Assembly (NCBI GenBank): GCA_903881065.1
Contig: CAIRRW010000208.1
Span: forward strand, 1 to 17,772
DNA: 17,772 bases
Direction: 5' to 3'
Source: an uncultured Bacteroidota bacterium
Lineage (GTDB): Bacteria > Bacteroidota > Bacteroidia > 2-12-FULL-35-15
Shown here piece by piece: positions 8,904-16,460 of the stretch. The translations under genes were made by a program, and so were the position numbers. The first letter of the stretch is position 1, and each line of letters starts with the position of its first letter. The notes below the pieces were generated by a model. The model saw only the letters and a list, made by a program, of their open reading frames with translations, did no database searches and was not told the DNA's origin.

Positions 8904-8936
8904 TTTGAGAGAACAAAGCTATTCTTTTTATCTTCG
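8904..8936 (+). promoter_or_regulatory. Candidate promoter of the NUDIX hydrolase gene
   Basis: The -33 element TTTG at 8904-8907 and the -7-like TATCTTCG at 8929-8936 (one mismatch to TAnnTTTG) are separated by 21 nt, the normal spacing for the Bacteroidota housekeeping sigma factor. The predicted transcript starts near 8943, about 50 nt before the ATG. Confidence 0.5.
8914..8921 (-). promoter_or_regulatory. Candidate -7 element for the asparaginase gene
   Basis: Read on the minus strand, this is TAGCTTTG, a perfect TAnnTTTG match about 40 nt upstream of the ATG at 8874. It lies just 7 bp from the -7 element of the divergent NUDIX gene, so the two promoters share the same DNA. Confidence 0.5.
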
Positions 8937-8993
8937 CGAAATATATAATAGTACCTTTTACTTTCATTAAGTATAACTAAACCACTTACAAAA

Positions 8994-9551
8994 ATGGACG
9001 AAAATAAAAATCCTTGGACTACATTAACAACCGAAAAGATATACGATTCGCCTTGGATTGGTCTTACAAAGCACGACGTACTAACTCCAAACAATACTCC
9101 GGGAACCTATGGTGTTATTCATTTCAAGAATATTGCCATTGGTATTTTGCCATTGGATAAAGATTATAATACCTGGATTGTTGGTCAATACAGATATCCT
9201 ATTAATCAGTATTCGTGGGAGATACCCGAAGGAGGCGGACTTCGTGATGTGCCACCGTTGGATTCGGCAAAGCGCGAGCTGCTTGAAGAAACTGGCATTA
9301 CAGCCAACAAATGGACTAAAATACAGAAGTTGTATTTGAGTAATTCTGCTTCCGATGAATTCGGAATACTTTATATAGCGCAGGATTTAAGCTTTGGCGA
9401 ATCGCACCCCGAAGATGAAGAAGAACTTCAATGCAAAAAAATTCGTTTTGATGAATTATATAAAATGGTAAACGAAGGTAAAATTACAGATAGCTTGACA
9501 GTAACTGCTGTGCTTAAAGTAAAGTTAATGATGCTTGAAGGGAAAATATAA
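8994..9551 (+). CDS. NUDIX hydrolase, ADP-ribose pyrophosphatase-like
   Basis: Cytoplasmic hydrolase of 185 residues that should split nucleoside diphosphates linked to another group, probably ADP-ribose or an ADP-sugar, with Mg2+ or Mn2+. The Nudix box runs from about Gly80 to Ile102 and includes the metal-binding REL-LEE core (Arg94, Glu95, Glu98, Glu99) followed by TGI. The segment just before it, GQYRYPINQYSWEIPEGGG, resembles the QxRYP...WExPAG motif of the ADP-ribose pyrophosphatase group and is the reason for the substrate guess. The first Glu of the classical box (G-x5-E-x7-REL) is Val86 here, a change that does not touch the catalytic REXXEE. The start at 8994 fits the candidate promoter just upstream. 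The gene is monocistronic as far as can be seen and divergent from the asparaginase gene. Confidence 0.9.
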   Translation: MDENKNPWTTLTTEKIYDSPWIGLTKHDVLTPNNTPGTYGVIHFKNIAIGILPLDKDYNTWIVGQYRYPINQYSWEIPEGGGLRDVPPLDSAKRELLEETGITANKWTKIQKLYLSNSASDEFGILYIAQDLSFGESHPEDEEELQCKKIRFDELYKMVNEGKITDSLTVTAVLKVKLMMLEGKI

Positions 9552-10137
9552 CTCAGTTATCCCAGATATACTCATAATTACAACGCTTTATGCTGACAGG
9601 CTGAGGCGAGCAAGGGTTTCATATGACAGCTACACTACCTTTTGATTAAGCGATTGTTCCCCACTTGTTATTCTTGCAAAATAACTAAATTGGCCAATTG
9701 TTACCTTTCAATTATATTTGTAACCTATAGATACGTATGTTTATTGTTAATAGAACTAACATTTCATGGTAACTTATATTAAAGAATAAGTGCATTCACC
9801 ACTACCTTTTTTATACCGCCAAATAAATATATTAATTTCAAATGCATATTTATATTTAAATAGAGTAGAATAATTCGCAATTAATATGTGTAATGTTAAA
9901 TCTAATAACGATTACTCCTGCTTTTGGTAATAAAATCAAAATATGAAGGAGGATTATTCTTATCCGAATACCTTCTTTCCTTTACTTGAAAACTTCTAAC
10001 TTGTAAAGATTCATTAAAGCAAATTAACAGTTTTTTCTTCTGATTCATTAAAGAGCAACGAATTGTCTGTTAATTAATGTCAAATTCACTCTCCTACAAC
10101 TATTATTAGTAATTTCGTGAAAATAAAAACAATCTAT
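9552..10137. other. Long intergenic region before the protease gene (586 bp)
   Basis: Very AT-rich. No domain-bearing reading frame was found on either strand. It contains a candidate promoter at 9690-9720 (separate entry), a short ATG frame of 18 codons at 9943-9999 without supporting features, and low-complexity AT inverted segments around 9823-9853. No strong terminator for the NUDIX gene is visible. Confidence 0.5.
9690..9720 (+). promoter_or_regulatory. Candidate orphan promoter
   Basis: A -33-like TTGG at 9690-9693 and a perfect -7 element TATATTTG at 9713-9720 are separated by 19 nt. A transcript would start near 9727, yet the next gene begins about 410 nt later. It may give the protease gene a long leader or drive a small RNA. 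A six-fixed-base motif arises by chance every few kb in such DNA, so confidence is low. Confidence 0.3.
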
Positions 10138-12222
10138 ATGACCAACAAGAAAAAACTGCTGTTCCTTTTACCCTTTGCTATTGCAGCGCTTGCTTCCTTT
10201 ACATTTATTCTAGAAGGAGATAAAGAACAAGCTATTGATCAAACGCTGATGCAGGATTTAAAGATGTTGCATTTTGCTCCTTTAGAAATTAATGATGCAT
10301 TTTCGGAAAAGGTATTTAAACTATACATAAAGCGGATGGATGTAGGTAAAAAGTTCCTGATTCAACCGGATATAGACGAGTTGAAGAAATACGAACATTC
10401 CATTGACGAAGATATTAATAACGGAACTTTCAATTTTTTTGAAAAATCCTTGGAAATAATAAACACTAGAATAGAGGAAGCAAAGGTTTATTACAAAGAT
10501 ATACTTGATAAACCATTTGATTTCTCAAAAGATGAAACTGTAGAGTTGGACGCAGAGAAACTATCATTTTCAAAAACAAAAGAGGATTTGAAAGATGCAT
10601 GGCGCAAATCATTGAAGTATCAAGTTCTCGAAAAGATTAATGAAAAAATGGACAGTCAGGAAAAGGCGAAAGAAAAATCGGATACAGTAACTATTAAGAC
10701 AAAAGAAGAACTGGAAGTAGATGCCCGTAAAAAACTAATGAAAACCTATGATGACTATTTTAAAAGATTAGGTACTTATAAACGTAACGACAGGCTTGAC
10801 AACTATTTTAATGTAATCACAAGTATTTATGACCCACATACTGAATATTTCGCACCTAAAGACAAAGCAAATTTTGATTTAGCTATGAGTGGACAATTCT
10901 TTGGAATTGGCGCTCAGCTTCAGGAAAAAGATGATTATATAAAGGTTACCAATATTATTGCAGGGACTCCATCGTACCATGATGGAAGGTTAAAAGAGGG
11001 TGATTATATATTGAAAGTAGCGCAGGGAGCTGCCGAACCTATAGATGTTGCTAATATGCGACTTGATGATGTGGTACAATTAATTAGAGGTAAAAAGGGA
11101 ACCGAAGTTCGTTTAACCGTTAAAAAACCAGATGGAAGCGTAGTTATTATATCACTTATTCGTGATGTAGTAGTTATTGAAGAAACGTACGCTCAATCAG
11201 TAATTATAAAAGGAAAGAAAAATATTGGGTACATAAAACTGCCTTCTTTCTACGCTGATTTTAATGGAAATGGCGGACCATCCTGTTCCAGAGATATAAA
11301 GAAAGAGTTGTTGAAATTAAAGGAAGAAAATGTGGATGGTATAATAATCGATTTACGTTACAATGGAGGTGGGTCATTAAATGATGTGGTGGATATGACA
11401 GGATTATTTATTGAGAAGGGGCCAATTGTACAGGTAAAACAACGTGGCGGCGCACCGCAAATGCTCGAAGACAGAGACCCTTCCATCACTTATAGCGGAC
11501 CGTTAACCCTAATGGTTAATTCAAATTCGGCTTCAGCTTCCGAAATTATGGCCGCTGCCATTCAGGATTATAAACGTGGTGTGATAGTTGGTACATCTCC
11601 CACCACCTTCGGAAAGGGAACAGTGCAGCGTGTTTATGAGCTAGACGATGTTATACCTTATTCCAAAGCAAGTTTGAAACCGCTTGGTTCTGTTAAAATT
11701 ACTACTCAAAAGTTTTATAGAATAAACGGAGGAGCAACTCAGTTAAGAGGCGTAACACCTGATATTATTTTGCCTGATCCTTACTCATTGCTTGATCAGG
11801 GAGAAAAGGAACAGGATTATCCAATGGCTTGGGACGAAATTCCTGCAGCTAGTTATCAGCCATTAAAGCCTGCTTATAATGTGGAGAAACTTAAAAAGCT
11901 TAGTGATGAACGCCGAAAAAGCAATCCGAATTTTGGTGTGTTAGAAGCTGCTGCAAAACGTTATAAAAAACAAAAAGACAGTACTTTGGTTTCGCTTAAT
12001 TTTGATAAATACACTGCCGAGCAAAAGCGCTATAAAGCGGAATCTAAAAAGATGGAGGAGTTGGATAAAGAAATACCGGGAATGGAAATATCAGCTTTAA
12101 AAGCGGATGCTATACCTGAATCAGATACAGTAAAAGTGAAGAAAGCAAAAGATTGGTATAAATCAATAAAGAAAGATATTTATCTCAACGAAACACTATC
12201 AATTATGAATGATATGAAATAA
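10138..12222 (+). CDS. prc: Carboxy-terminal processing protease (Prc/Tsp type, S41 family)
   Basis: Envelope protease of 694 residues that degrades or trims proteins from their C-termini. Order of parts: signal peptide or N-terminal anchor (KKKLLFLLPFAIAALASFTFI, residues 4-24); a helical Tsp N-terminal region to about 245; a PDZ domain at about 250-345 (FFGIGAQL, then a GTPSYHDGRLKEGD loop) that binds substrate tails; the S41 catalytic core at about 360-525; and a Prc-type C-terminal domain rich in Lys and Glu. The Ser-Lys dyad is visible: Ser466 in NSASASEIMAAA and Lys493 in TFGKGTVQ. The frame also opens at a GTG at 10117 (7 residues more), but the ATG at 10138 gives a normal signal peptide, and a -7-like TAATTTCG at 10110-10117 would start transcription after that GTG. 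No lipobox cysteine is seen. The gene ends in a strong hairpin. Confidence 0.92.
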   Translation: MTNKKKLLFLLPFAIAALASFTFILEGDKEQAIDQTLMQDLKMLHFAPLEINDAFSEKVFKLYIKRMDVGKKFLIQPDIDELKKYEHSIDEDINNGTFNFFEKSLEIINTRIEEAKVYYKDILDKPFDFSKDETVELDAEKLSFSKTKEDLKDAWRKSLKYQVLEKINEKMDSQEKAKEKSDTVTIKTKEELEVDARKKLMKTYDDYFKRLGTYKRNDRLDNYFNVITSIYDPHTEYFAPKDKANFDLAMSGQFFGIGAQLQEKDDYIKVTNIIAGTPSYHDGRLKEGDYILKVAQGAAEPIDVANMRLDDVVQLIRGKKGTEVRLTVKKPDGSVVIISLIRDVVVIEETYAQSVIIKGKKNIGYIKLPSFYADFNGNGGPSCSRDIKKELLKLKEENVDGIIIDLRYNGGGSLNDVVDMTGLFIEKGPIVQVKQRGGAPQMLEDRDPSITYSGPLTLMVNSNSASASEIMAAAIQDYKRGVIVGTSPTTFGKGTVQRVYELDDVIPYSKASLKPLGSVKITTQKFYRINGGATQLRGVTPDIILPDPYSLLDQGEKEQDYPMAWDEIPAASYQPLKPAYNVEKLKKLSDERRKSNPNFGVLEAAAKRYKKQKDSTLVSLNFDKYTAEQKRYKAESKKMEELDKEIPGMEISALKADAIPESDTVKVKKAKDWYKSIKKDIYLNETLSIMNDMK

Positions 12223-12236
12223 TTATCGTCTTAAAT

Positions 12237-12276
12237 AAATAAAAACGCCTCACAATTTTGTGGGGCGTTTTTATTT
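12237..12276. terminator. Strong intrinsic terminator, probably shared by prc and tRNA-Lys
   Basis: The stem arms are AAAAACGCCTCAC (12241-12253) and GTGGGGCGTTTTT (12260-12272), 13 bp with one G-U pair and a 6-nt loop; A/T pairs extend it to 12237-12276. It lies 18 nt after the protease stop and 16 nt past the 3' end of the minus-strand tRNA. The flanking A and T tracts let it act in both directions. Confidence 0.9.
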
Positions 12277-12288
12277 TAAGAATATCAG

Positions 12289-12361
12289 TGACCTTGGAGA
12301 GGCTCGAACTCTCGACCCACTGATTAAGAGTCAGCTACTCTACCAACTGAGCTACAAAGTC
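12289..12361 (-). tRNA. tRNA-Lys (anticodon CTT)
   Basis: 73-nt cloverleaf on the minus strand. The acceptor stem GACTTTG pairs with CAAGGTC (one G-U), followed by discriminator A. The D-arm contains AGCTCAGTTGGTAGAG and the T-arm has the GTTCGAGCC loop. The anticodon loop CTCTTAA (12330-12324) has CTT at 12328-12326, reading lysine AAG codons. The CCA end is not encoded, as is usual in Bacteroidota. No duplicated 3' tRNA segment was seen that would mark an integrated element. Confidence 0.95.
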
Positions 12362-12377
12362 ATTTTAATTTGGAGGG

Positions 12378-12385
12378 CAAAGGTA
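12378..12385 (-). promoter_or_regulatory. Candidate -7 element of the tRNA-Lys gene
   Basis: Read on the minus strand, this is TACCTTTG, a perfect TAnnTTTG match 16 nt upstream of the mature tRNA 5' end. Transcription would begin about 10 nt before the tRNA, a normal short leader. The sequence further upstream is AT-rich without an obvious -33 TTG. Confidence 0.55.
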
Positions 12386-12555
12386 ATATTAGTTTTGATA
12401 ATTAAAATTTTTTCTCTTGAAATGATGATTCTGCTATAAAGTTAAATGTATAAACTGAACTTTCAAAACATGACGAAAATCATTGAAAATCTATACTTTA
12501 TTTAAATTACTTTTACTCCAATTAACATTCAAATCATTAATAAATATCAAGCATC

Positions 12556-15500
12556 ATGAAAAAAAAATTACTTTTATTTACACTTTCATTAATCAGCTTA
12601 TGGAGCAACGCGCAGGTTGGGTATATTAATACTATTGCTGGAACAGGCGCAGTCGGACATACCGGCGATGGAGGAGCCGCTACTTTATCCACATTGGGTA
12701 TCACATTTGGAATTGCTTTTGATCATTCGGGAAATATTATTTTCGCTGATAATGGCAACAATGCTATCCGCAAAGTTTCATCTACCGGAATAATAAACAA
12801 AGTAGCAGGTACCTATTATACTTACAACGGTACAAACTGGTACTATGGAGGAGATGGAGGTTTGGCAACTTCAGCTTATCTAGCATATCCATTTGGGGTG
12901 GCACTTGATACTTCTGATAATATTTATGTAGTAGATAATCTTAATAATGTTATTCGTAAAATAACAGTATCAACAGGTATAATTAAAACTGTAGCTGGTG
13001 ATGGAACATTCTTTCCGAGTATGTGGCCTTTTTGTGGAGATGGTGGACCAGCAACCAATGCACAGCTGAATAGCCCTTGGGATGTAGCAGTAGACAATGC
13101 AGGTAATTTATTCATTGCCGATATGGGTAATAATGTGATACGCAAAGTAGCAGCTACTACAGGAATAATAACTACCGTTGCAGGTAATGGAACAGCTGGT
13201 TACATTGGAAATAATGGTCAGGCAACATCGGCAACACTTAATGGACCTAATGGAATAACATTGGATGCTTTAGGCAATTTGTATATTACTGATGGAGGCA
13301 ATAATGTTATACGCAAAGTAAATGCTTCTACAGGAATAATAACTACAATTGCAGGTAATGGAACGTCAGGATTCAGCGGAGATAATGGATTGGCAACATC
13401 AGCACAGTTGAATGACCCTTCACTTAAAATTGCATTTGATGTTAATGGGGATTTTTACATTGCAGATGACGGAAACAGCAGAATACGCAAGGTAACTGTT
13501 TCAACAGGTATTATTACTACCATTGCTGGAAACGGTTCTCTAGGTTATACAGGTGATAATGGTCCTGCCATTGCAGCAACTTTAAATGGTCCAGAAGGCG
13601 TTGGAGTAGATGCTTTAGGAAATATTTATATTACAGATGAAAATAATGTAATTCGTAAAATTAATGGTTCGGGAGGCAGCGCACCTTCAACACCAGGGTC
13701 CATCTCTGGCAACATATCGGTTTGTAATAGAAGTACAAATACCTATAGCATTTCACCAATAAGCGGTGCTACCAGCTATACTTGGATATTACCAAACGGA
13801 TGGAGCGGAACAAGCAGCACCAACAGCATTAATGCAACATGCAGCAGCAGCGGTACTATTTCGGTTACAGCAAATAATATGTACGGTTCATCTTCATCGC
13901 AAACATTGGCTGTTAATGTAACTACAGTAAATACATCTGTGGCACAGGCGGGCGCAACACTTACAGCAAATGCAGCCAGCGCAACTTATCAATGGATAGA
14001 TTGCAACGGGCATATCCAATTATCAGGTCATACCTCACAATCATATACAGCAACTGTTTCAGGTATTTATGCAGTGGCAGTAACTAAAAACGGATGTACT
14101 GATACTTCGGCATGTTATCCTACTTATATTCTCGGTCCGCCTCCAATACCTGTAACTATTTATGGCAATACTACTGTCTGCAATGGAAGCAGTAACTTGT
14201 ATTATATCACTCCAGTAAGCGGTGCTACAAGTTATACTTGGACATTGCCAATAGGATGGACTGGCACAAGAACCACCGACAGTATACATGCTGTTGTAAA
14301 TTCTAGCGGAACAATTTCCATTACAGCTAATAATACAGCAGGTTCATCGGCATCTCAGACAGTATATGTTACCGTAAACACAGTTGATGTATCGGTAACT
14401 CAGGCAGGATCAACTTTAACGGCAAATGCTACAGGAGCTGCTTACCAATGGCTGAACTGCAATGGTAACAATCCTCTTCCCGGACAAACATATCAGAGTT
14501 TTACAGCAACCGCCCCCGGAAACTATGCTGTGGTAGTTACTCAGAATGGATGTACCAATACTTCTACATGTTATACGACCACATCGGGATGCGGAATACG
14601 AATTACCGGCGCCGATTTGCCACATAACGGTGTTTCTGTAATTCTATCTGTTGACACCCTTACCAATGTATCATTATTAACACCGGGTACTGCCCGTGTT
14701 TGGAATTACTCTGCACTTACACCGCAATACCCAAAGTTTGCCGAATACCATGCAACTTCAACTACGGCTTATGTTTCAGTTTTCCCATCTTCCAATATTT
14801 ATACATACGGTCCTGGAAACTTATATGGTAGTTTATTTGGTGGAGCACCTGTTGGTCAGGGCAATGGATATTGCTTTTGGCGAAGTGACAGTACTGGTTT
14901 CTGGGTTAATGGTTTCAGACCAGAAACAGGGATTGCAGCAGGAATAAATGTACATAATACTCCAGAAGAACTTGTAATTGGAGCTCCTGCAGTTTATGGA
15001 AGTGTATTTACGGCTTATGGTAGATGGGAATTGCCTTTGAATAGAAATGCTGCCGATGTAGATACTTTCTATGTTAGAACTATAAAAAAGCAAATCATCG
15101 CTGATGCCTGCGGATCATTGACTACGCCTTATGGTAATTATTCAAACGTATTACGTGAGCATGAATATATAACTGAAATTGATAGTGTATATGGAAAAAT
15201 GTCTACCATACAAGTTTATTCAACCGAATATAATAGAGATTCTACAAACACATATAGCTACATCGCCAACGGCATAGGATATCCTGTATGTATTGTACAC
15301 TGCGACAAACACAATGTGGTAAAGGATGTGGAATATTTTAACGGTTATTATACAGGAATTAACGCAATGCATAAATCGGAAAGTCAATTGTTACTATATC
15401 CTAATCCTTCTGATGGAAATATAACCATAGAAATGTATGGAGGAAATAATTCCGATTTAAACCAGATATTTATTTACAATGAGATAGGCAGTTTAATATG

Positions 15501-15621
15501 GCAAAAAAATACTGCTGAAGCTTTAGTAAACATTGACAACGGCACTTTATCAAAAGGGATCTATTTTATTAGGGTAAAGAATAATGAGACCGTGCGAACA
15601 AACAAGTTTGTTATACAATAG
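12556..15621 (+). CDS. Secreted NHL-repeat / PKD-like mosaic protein with T9SS sorting domain
   Basis: Large extracellular protein of 1021 residues, function unknown. A Sec signal peptide covers residues 1 to about 19 (cleavage near SNA-Q). Six NHL units of 50-65 residues span about 24-370, each starting TxAGxG, with a G-D-G/N-G turn and ending D-x-x-N-N-V-I-R-K-V, which predicts a six-bladed beta-propeller. Two copies of a 152-residue PKD/Ig-like repeat follow at about 380-683, each with SGATSYTW and QAGxTLTANA segments and a C-terminal NGCT. A region of about 255 residues (690-944) matches no family I recognise. From 945 (LLLYPNPSDG) to the end is a type A T9SS sorting domain. NHL propellers commonly mediate binding, so an adhesive or structural surface role is likely. 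The ATG at 12556 fits the signal peptide. No clear promoter motif was seen upstream. Confidence 0.88.
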   Translation: MKKKLLLFTLSLISLWSNAQVGYINTIAGTGAVGHTGDGGAATLSTLGITFGIAFDHSGNIIFADNGNNAIRKVSSTGIINKVAGTYYTYNGTNWYYGGDGGLATSAYLAYPFGVALDTSDNIYVVDNLNNVIRKITVSTGIIKTVAGDGTFFPSMWPFCGDGGPATNAQLNSPWDVAVDNAGNLFIADMGNNVIRKVAATTGIITTVAGNGTAGYIGNNGQATSATLNGPNGITLDALGNLYITDGGNNVIRKVNASTGIITTIAGNGTSGFSGDNGLATSAQLNDPSLKIAFDVNGDFYIADDGNSRIRKVTVSTGIITTIAGNGSLGYTGDNGPAIAATLNGPEGVGVDALGNIYITDENNVIRKINGSGGSAPSTPGSISGNISVCNRSTNTYSISPISGATSYTWILPNGWSGTSSTNSINATCSSSGTISVTANNMYGSSSSQTLAVNVTTVNTSVAQAGATLTANAASATYQWIDCNGHIQLSGHTSQSYTATVSGIYAVAVTKNGCTDTSACYPTYILGPPPIPVTIYGNTTVCNGSSNLYYITPVSGATSYTWTLPIGWTGTRTTDSIHAVVNSSGTISITANNTAGSSASQTVYVTVNTVDVSVTQAGSTLTANATGAAYQWLNCNGNNPLPGQTYQSFTATAPGNYAVVVTQNGCTNTSTCYTTTSGCGIRITGADLPHNGVSVILSVDTLTNVSLLTPGTARVWNYSALTPQYPKFAEYHATSTTAYVSVFPSSNIYTYGPGNLYGSLFGGAPVGQGNGYCFWRSDSTGFWVNGFRPETGIAAGINVHNTPEELVIGAPAVYGSVFTAYGRWELPLNRNAADVDTFYVRTIKKQIIADACGSLTTPYGNYSNVLREHEYITEIDSVYGKMSTIQVYSTEYNRDSTNTYSYIANGIGYPVCIVHCDKHNVVKDVEYFNGYYTGINAMHKSESQLLLYPNPSDGNITIEMYGGNNSDLNQIFIYNEIGSLIWQKNTAEALVNIDNGTLSKGIYFIRVKNNETVRTNKFVIQ
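12631..13665 (+). repeat. Tandem NHL-encoding repeat array
   Basis: Six degenerate tandem copies of about 155-195 bp encode the propeller blades. The third to sixth are most alike, sharing segments such as GCAGGTAATGGAAC and AATAATGT(G/T)AT(A/T)CGCAAAGTA. The similarity is explained by protein repeats and recent duplication of blades, not by a CRISPR or satellite. Confidence 0.75.
13693..14604 (+). repeat. Two tandem PKD/Ig-like coding repeats, 456-bp period
   Basis: Two in-frame copies of 456 bp (152 residues). The period was measured between matching AGCGGTGCTAC segments at 13762 and 14218, and long stretches are similar at DNA level (for example the TATACTTGGA tracts). This suggests fairly recent internal duplication. 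Boundaries are approximate. Confidence 0.65.
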
Positions 15622-15659
15622 GTGTTTTGAACGAATAAGAGAGAGTGTATAATAAAGTT

Positions 15660-15682
15660 GTTCCTGTTTCGGAACTTGAGTT
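15660..15682 (+). terminator. Weak candidate terminator after the NHL/PKD gene
   Basis: A 5-bp stem, GTTCC (15660-15664) and GGAAC (15671-15675), is followed by TTGAGTTTT. The stem is short and the T run imperfect, so it may be a weak terminator or chance. Confidence 0.3.
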
Positions 15683-15725
15683 TTAATTAATTATTATAGG
15701 AAAATGTTCTATATAGTTATTTTAT

Positions 15726-15733
15726 TATCTTTG
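15726..15733 (+). promoter_or_regulatory. Candidate -7 element of the lipoprotein gene
   Basis: TATCTTTG, a perfect match to TAnnTTTG and the commonest form of this element in Bacteroidota, lies 32 nt upstream of the ATG at 15766. A clear -33 TTTG at 19-21 nt spacing is lacking (only TGTT is present). Confidence 0.6.
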
Positions 15734-15765
15734 AATATATAAACCAAATATACTCTACTTAATAA

Positions 15766-16332
15766 ATGAAATATTCTACTTTAGTTTTCTTTCTCATATT
15801 TGTATCGTCATGCTCATTCAATAACAAACAAGCGCCAGAACCTTCCGACAGAGTTGTGGAATTCCTAAAATGGTATAAAACAAATATAAATACTGTTGGT
15901 CGTATCAACATGGTTAACAATAATGGAAATGCCCTTGTGGATTCTACCAAACTTTATTCTGTAAACTTTGATTCGACAGAGAAGTATTTATCGTTATTGA
16001 AAAGGAGTGGCTTTATTTCTGATAAATACATGAATAAATGGAGGAAACATTTTACGCATGCAGATAAAGATTATAAATCAAACCCTCAATACGATGGTCC
16101 GCCCGAAGCATTTGACTTTGATTTGATAATGTGTTCTCAGGAGTATGATGACGACCTGAAAAACATAGATAAGGCGAGAGTTGTTGATGAAGTTACCAAT
16201 AGTGTTAATTCCGTTTTAACTTTTGAATTCCCATCAAAAATGCAATTAGAATATACTCTTTCAAATAATAAAGGAAAATGGGAAATTGATGATATTCAGA
16301 ATGTAACAAGGCAAGAAATAACAACTAAATAA
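15766..16332 (+). CDS. Small lipoprotein, DUF3828-like
   Basis: Lipoprotein of 188 residues, function unknown. The N-terminus is a type II signal peptide: KYSTLVFFLIFVSSC with lipobox VSSC and Cys16 as the lipidated residue, so the mature protein is anchored in the inner or outer membrane. The start of the mature part, RVVEFLKWYKTNIN, resembles the opening helix of DUF3828 proteins (FYxWYxxN). The rest is polar, with an acidic D-x-D cluster around the middle and a C-terminal strand-like segment (YTLSNNKGKWEIDDI) of the kind that ends NTF2-like or DUF3828 folds. The domain assignment is by pattern only. The gene has its own promoter candidate and appears monocistronic; neither neighbour suggests a role. 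Confidence 0.7.
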   Translation: MKYSTLVFFLIFVSSCSFNNKQAPEPSDRVVEFLKWYKTNINTVGRINMVNNNGNALVDSTKLYSVNFDSTEKYLSLLKRSGFISDKYMNKWRKHFTHADKDYKSNPQYDGPPEAFDFDLIMCSQEYDDDLKNIDKARVVDEVTNSVNSVLTFEFPSKMQLEYTLSNNKGKWEIDDIQNVTRQEITTK

Positions 16333-16460
16333 GCCCGAACCATCAATTGTTTTTAATTGTTCAACATACTTATCCTAAGTATTTAATTCTAATTGTATTT
16401 CATCAGAAAACGTAGTAAGCGCGAAAAAATATCCTACTTTCGCAGCGTAATTATTTCATT

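Noticed and set aside
8867..9094. 75-codon minus-strand frame spanning the gap between the asparaginase and NUDIX genes
   Set aside because: It overlaps the NUDIX start and both promoter candidates and has no domain features; it is an antisense shadow.
9943..9999. 18-codon ATG frame in the gap before prc
   Set aside because: Too short, no repeat, leader or attenuator structure around it; such frames are expected by chance.
12289..12361. tRNA gene as an integration site for a mobile element
   Set aside because: No second copy of the tRNA 3' end and no integrase gene is seen in the window.
12631..13665. Tandem repeats that could suggest a CRISPR-like array
   Set aside because: Units of 155-195 bp stay in one reading frame and encode NHL blades; there are no short constant repeats with variable spacers.
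16337..16362. Possible terminator after the lipoprotein gene
   Set aside because: The CAATT/AATTG stem is only five A/T-rich pairs, too weak to call.
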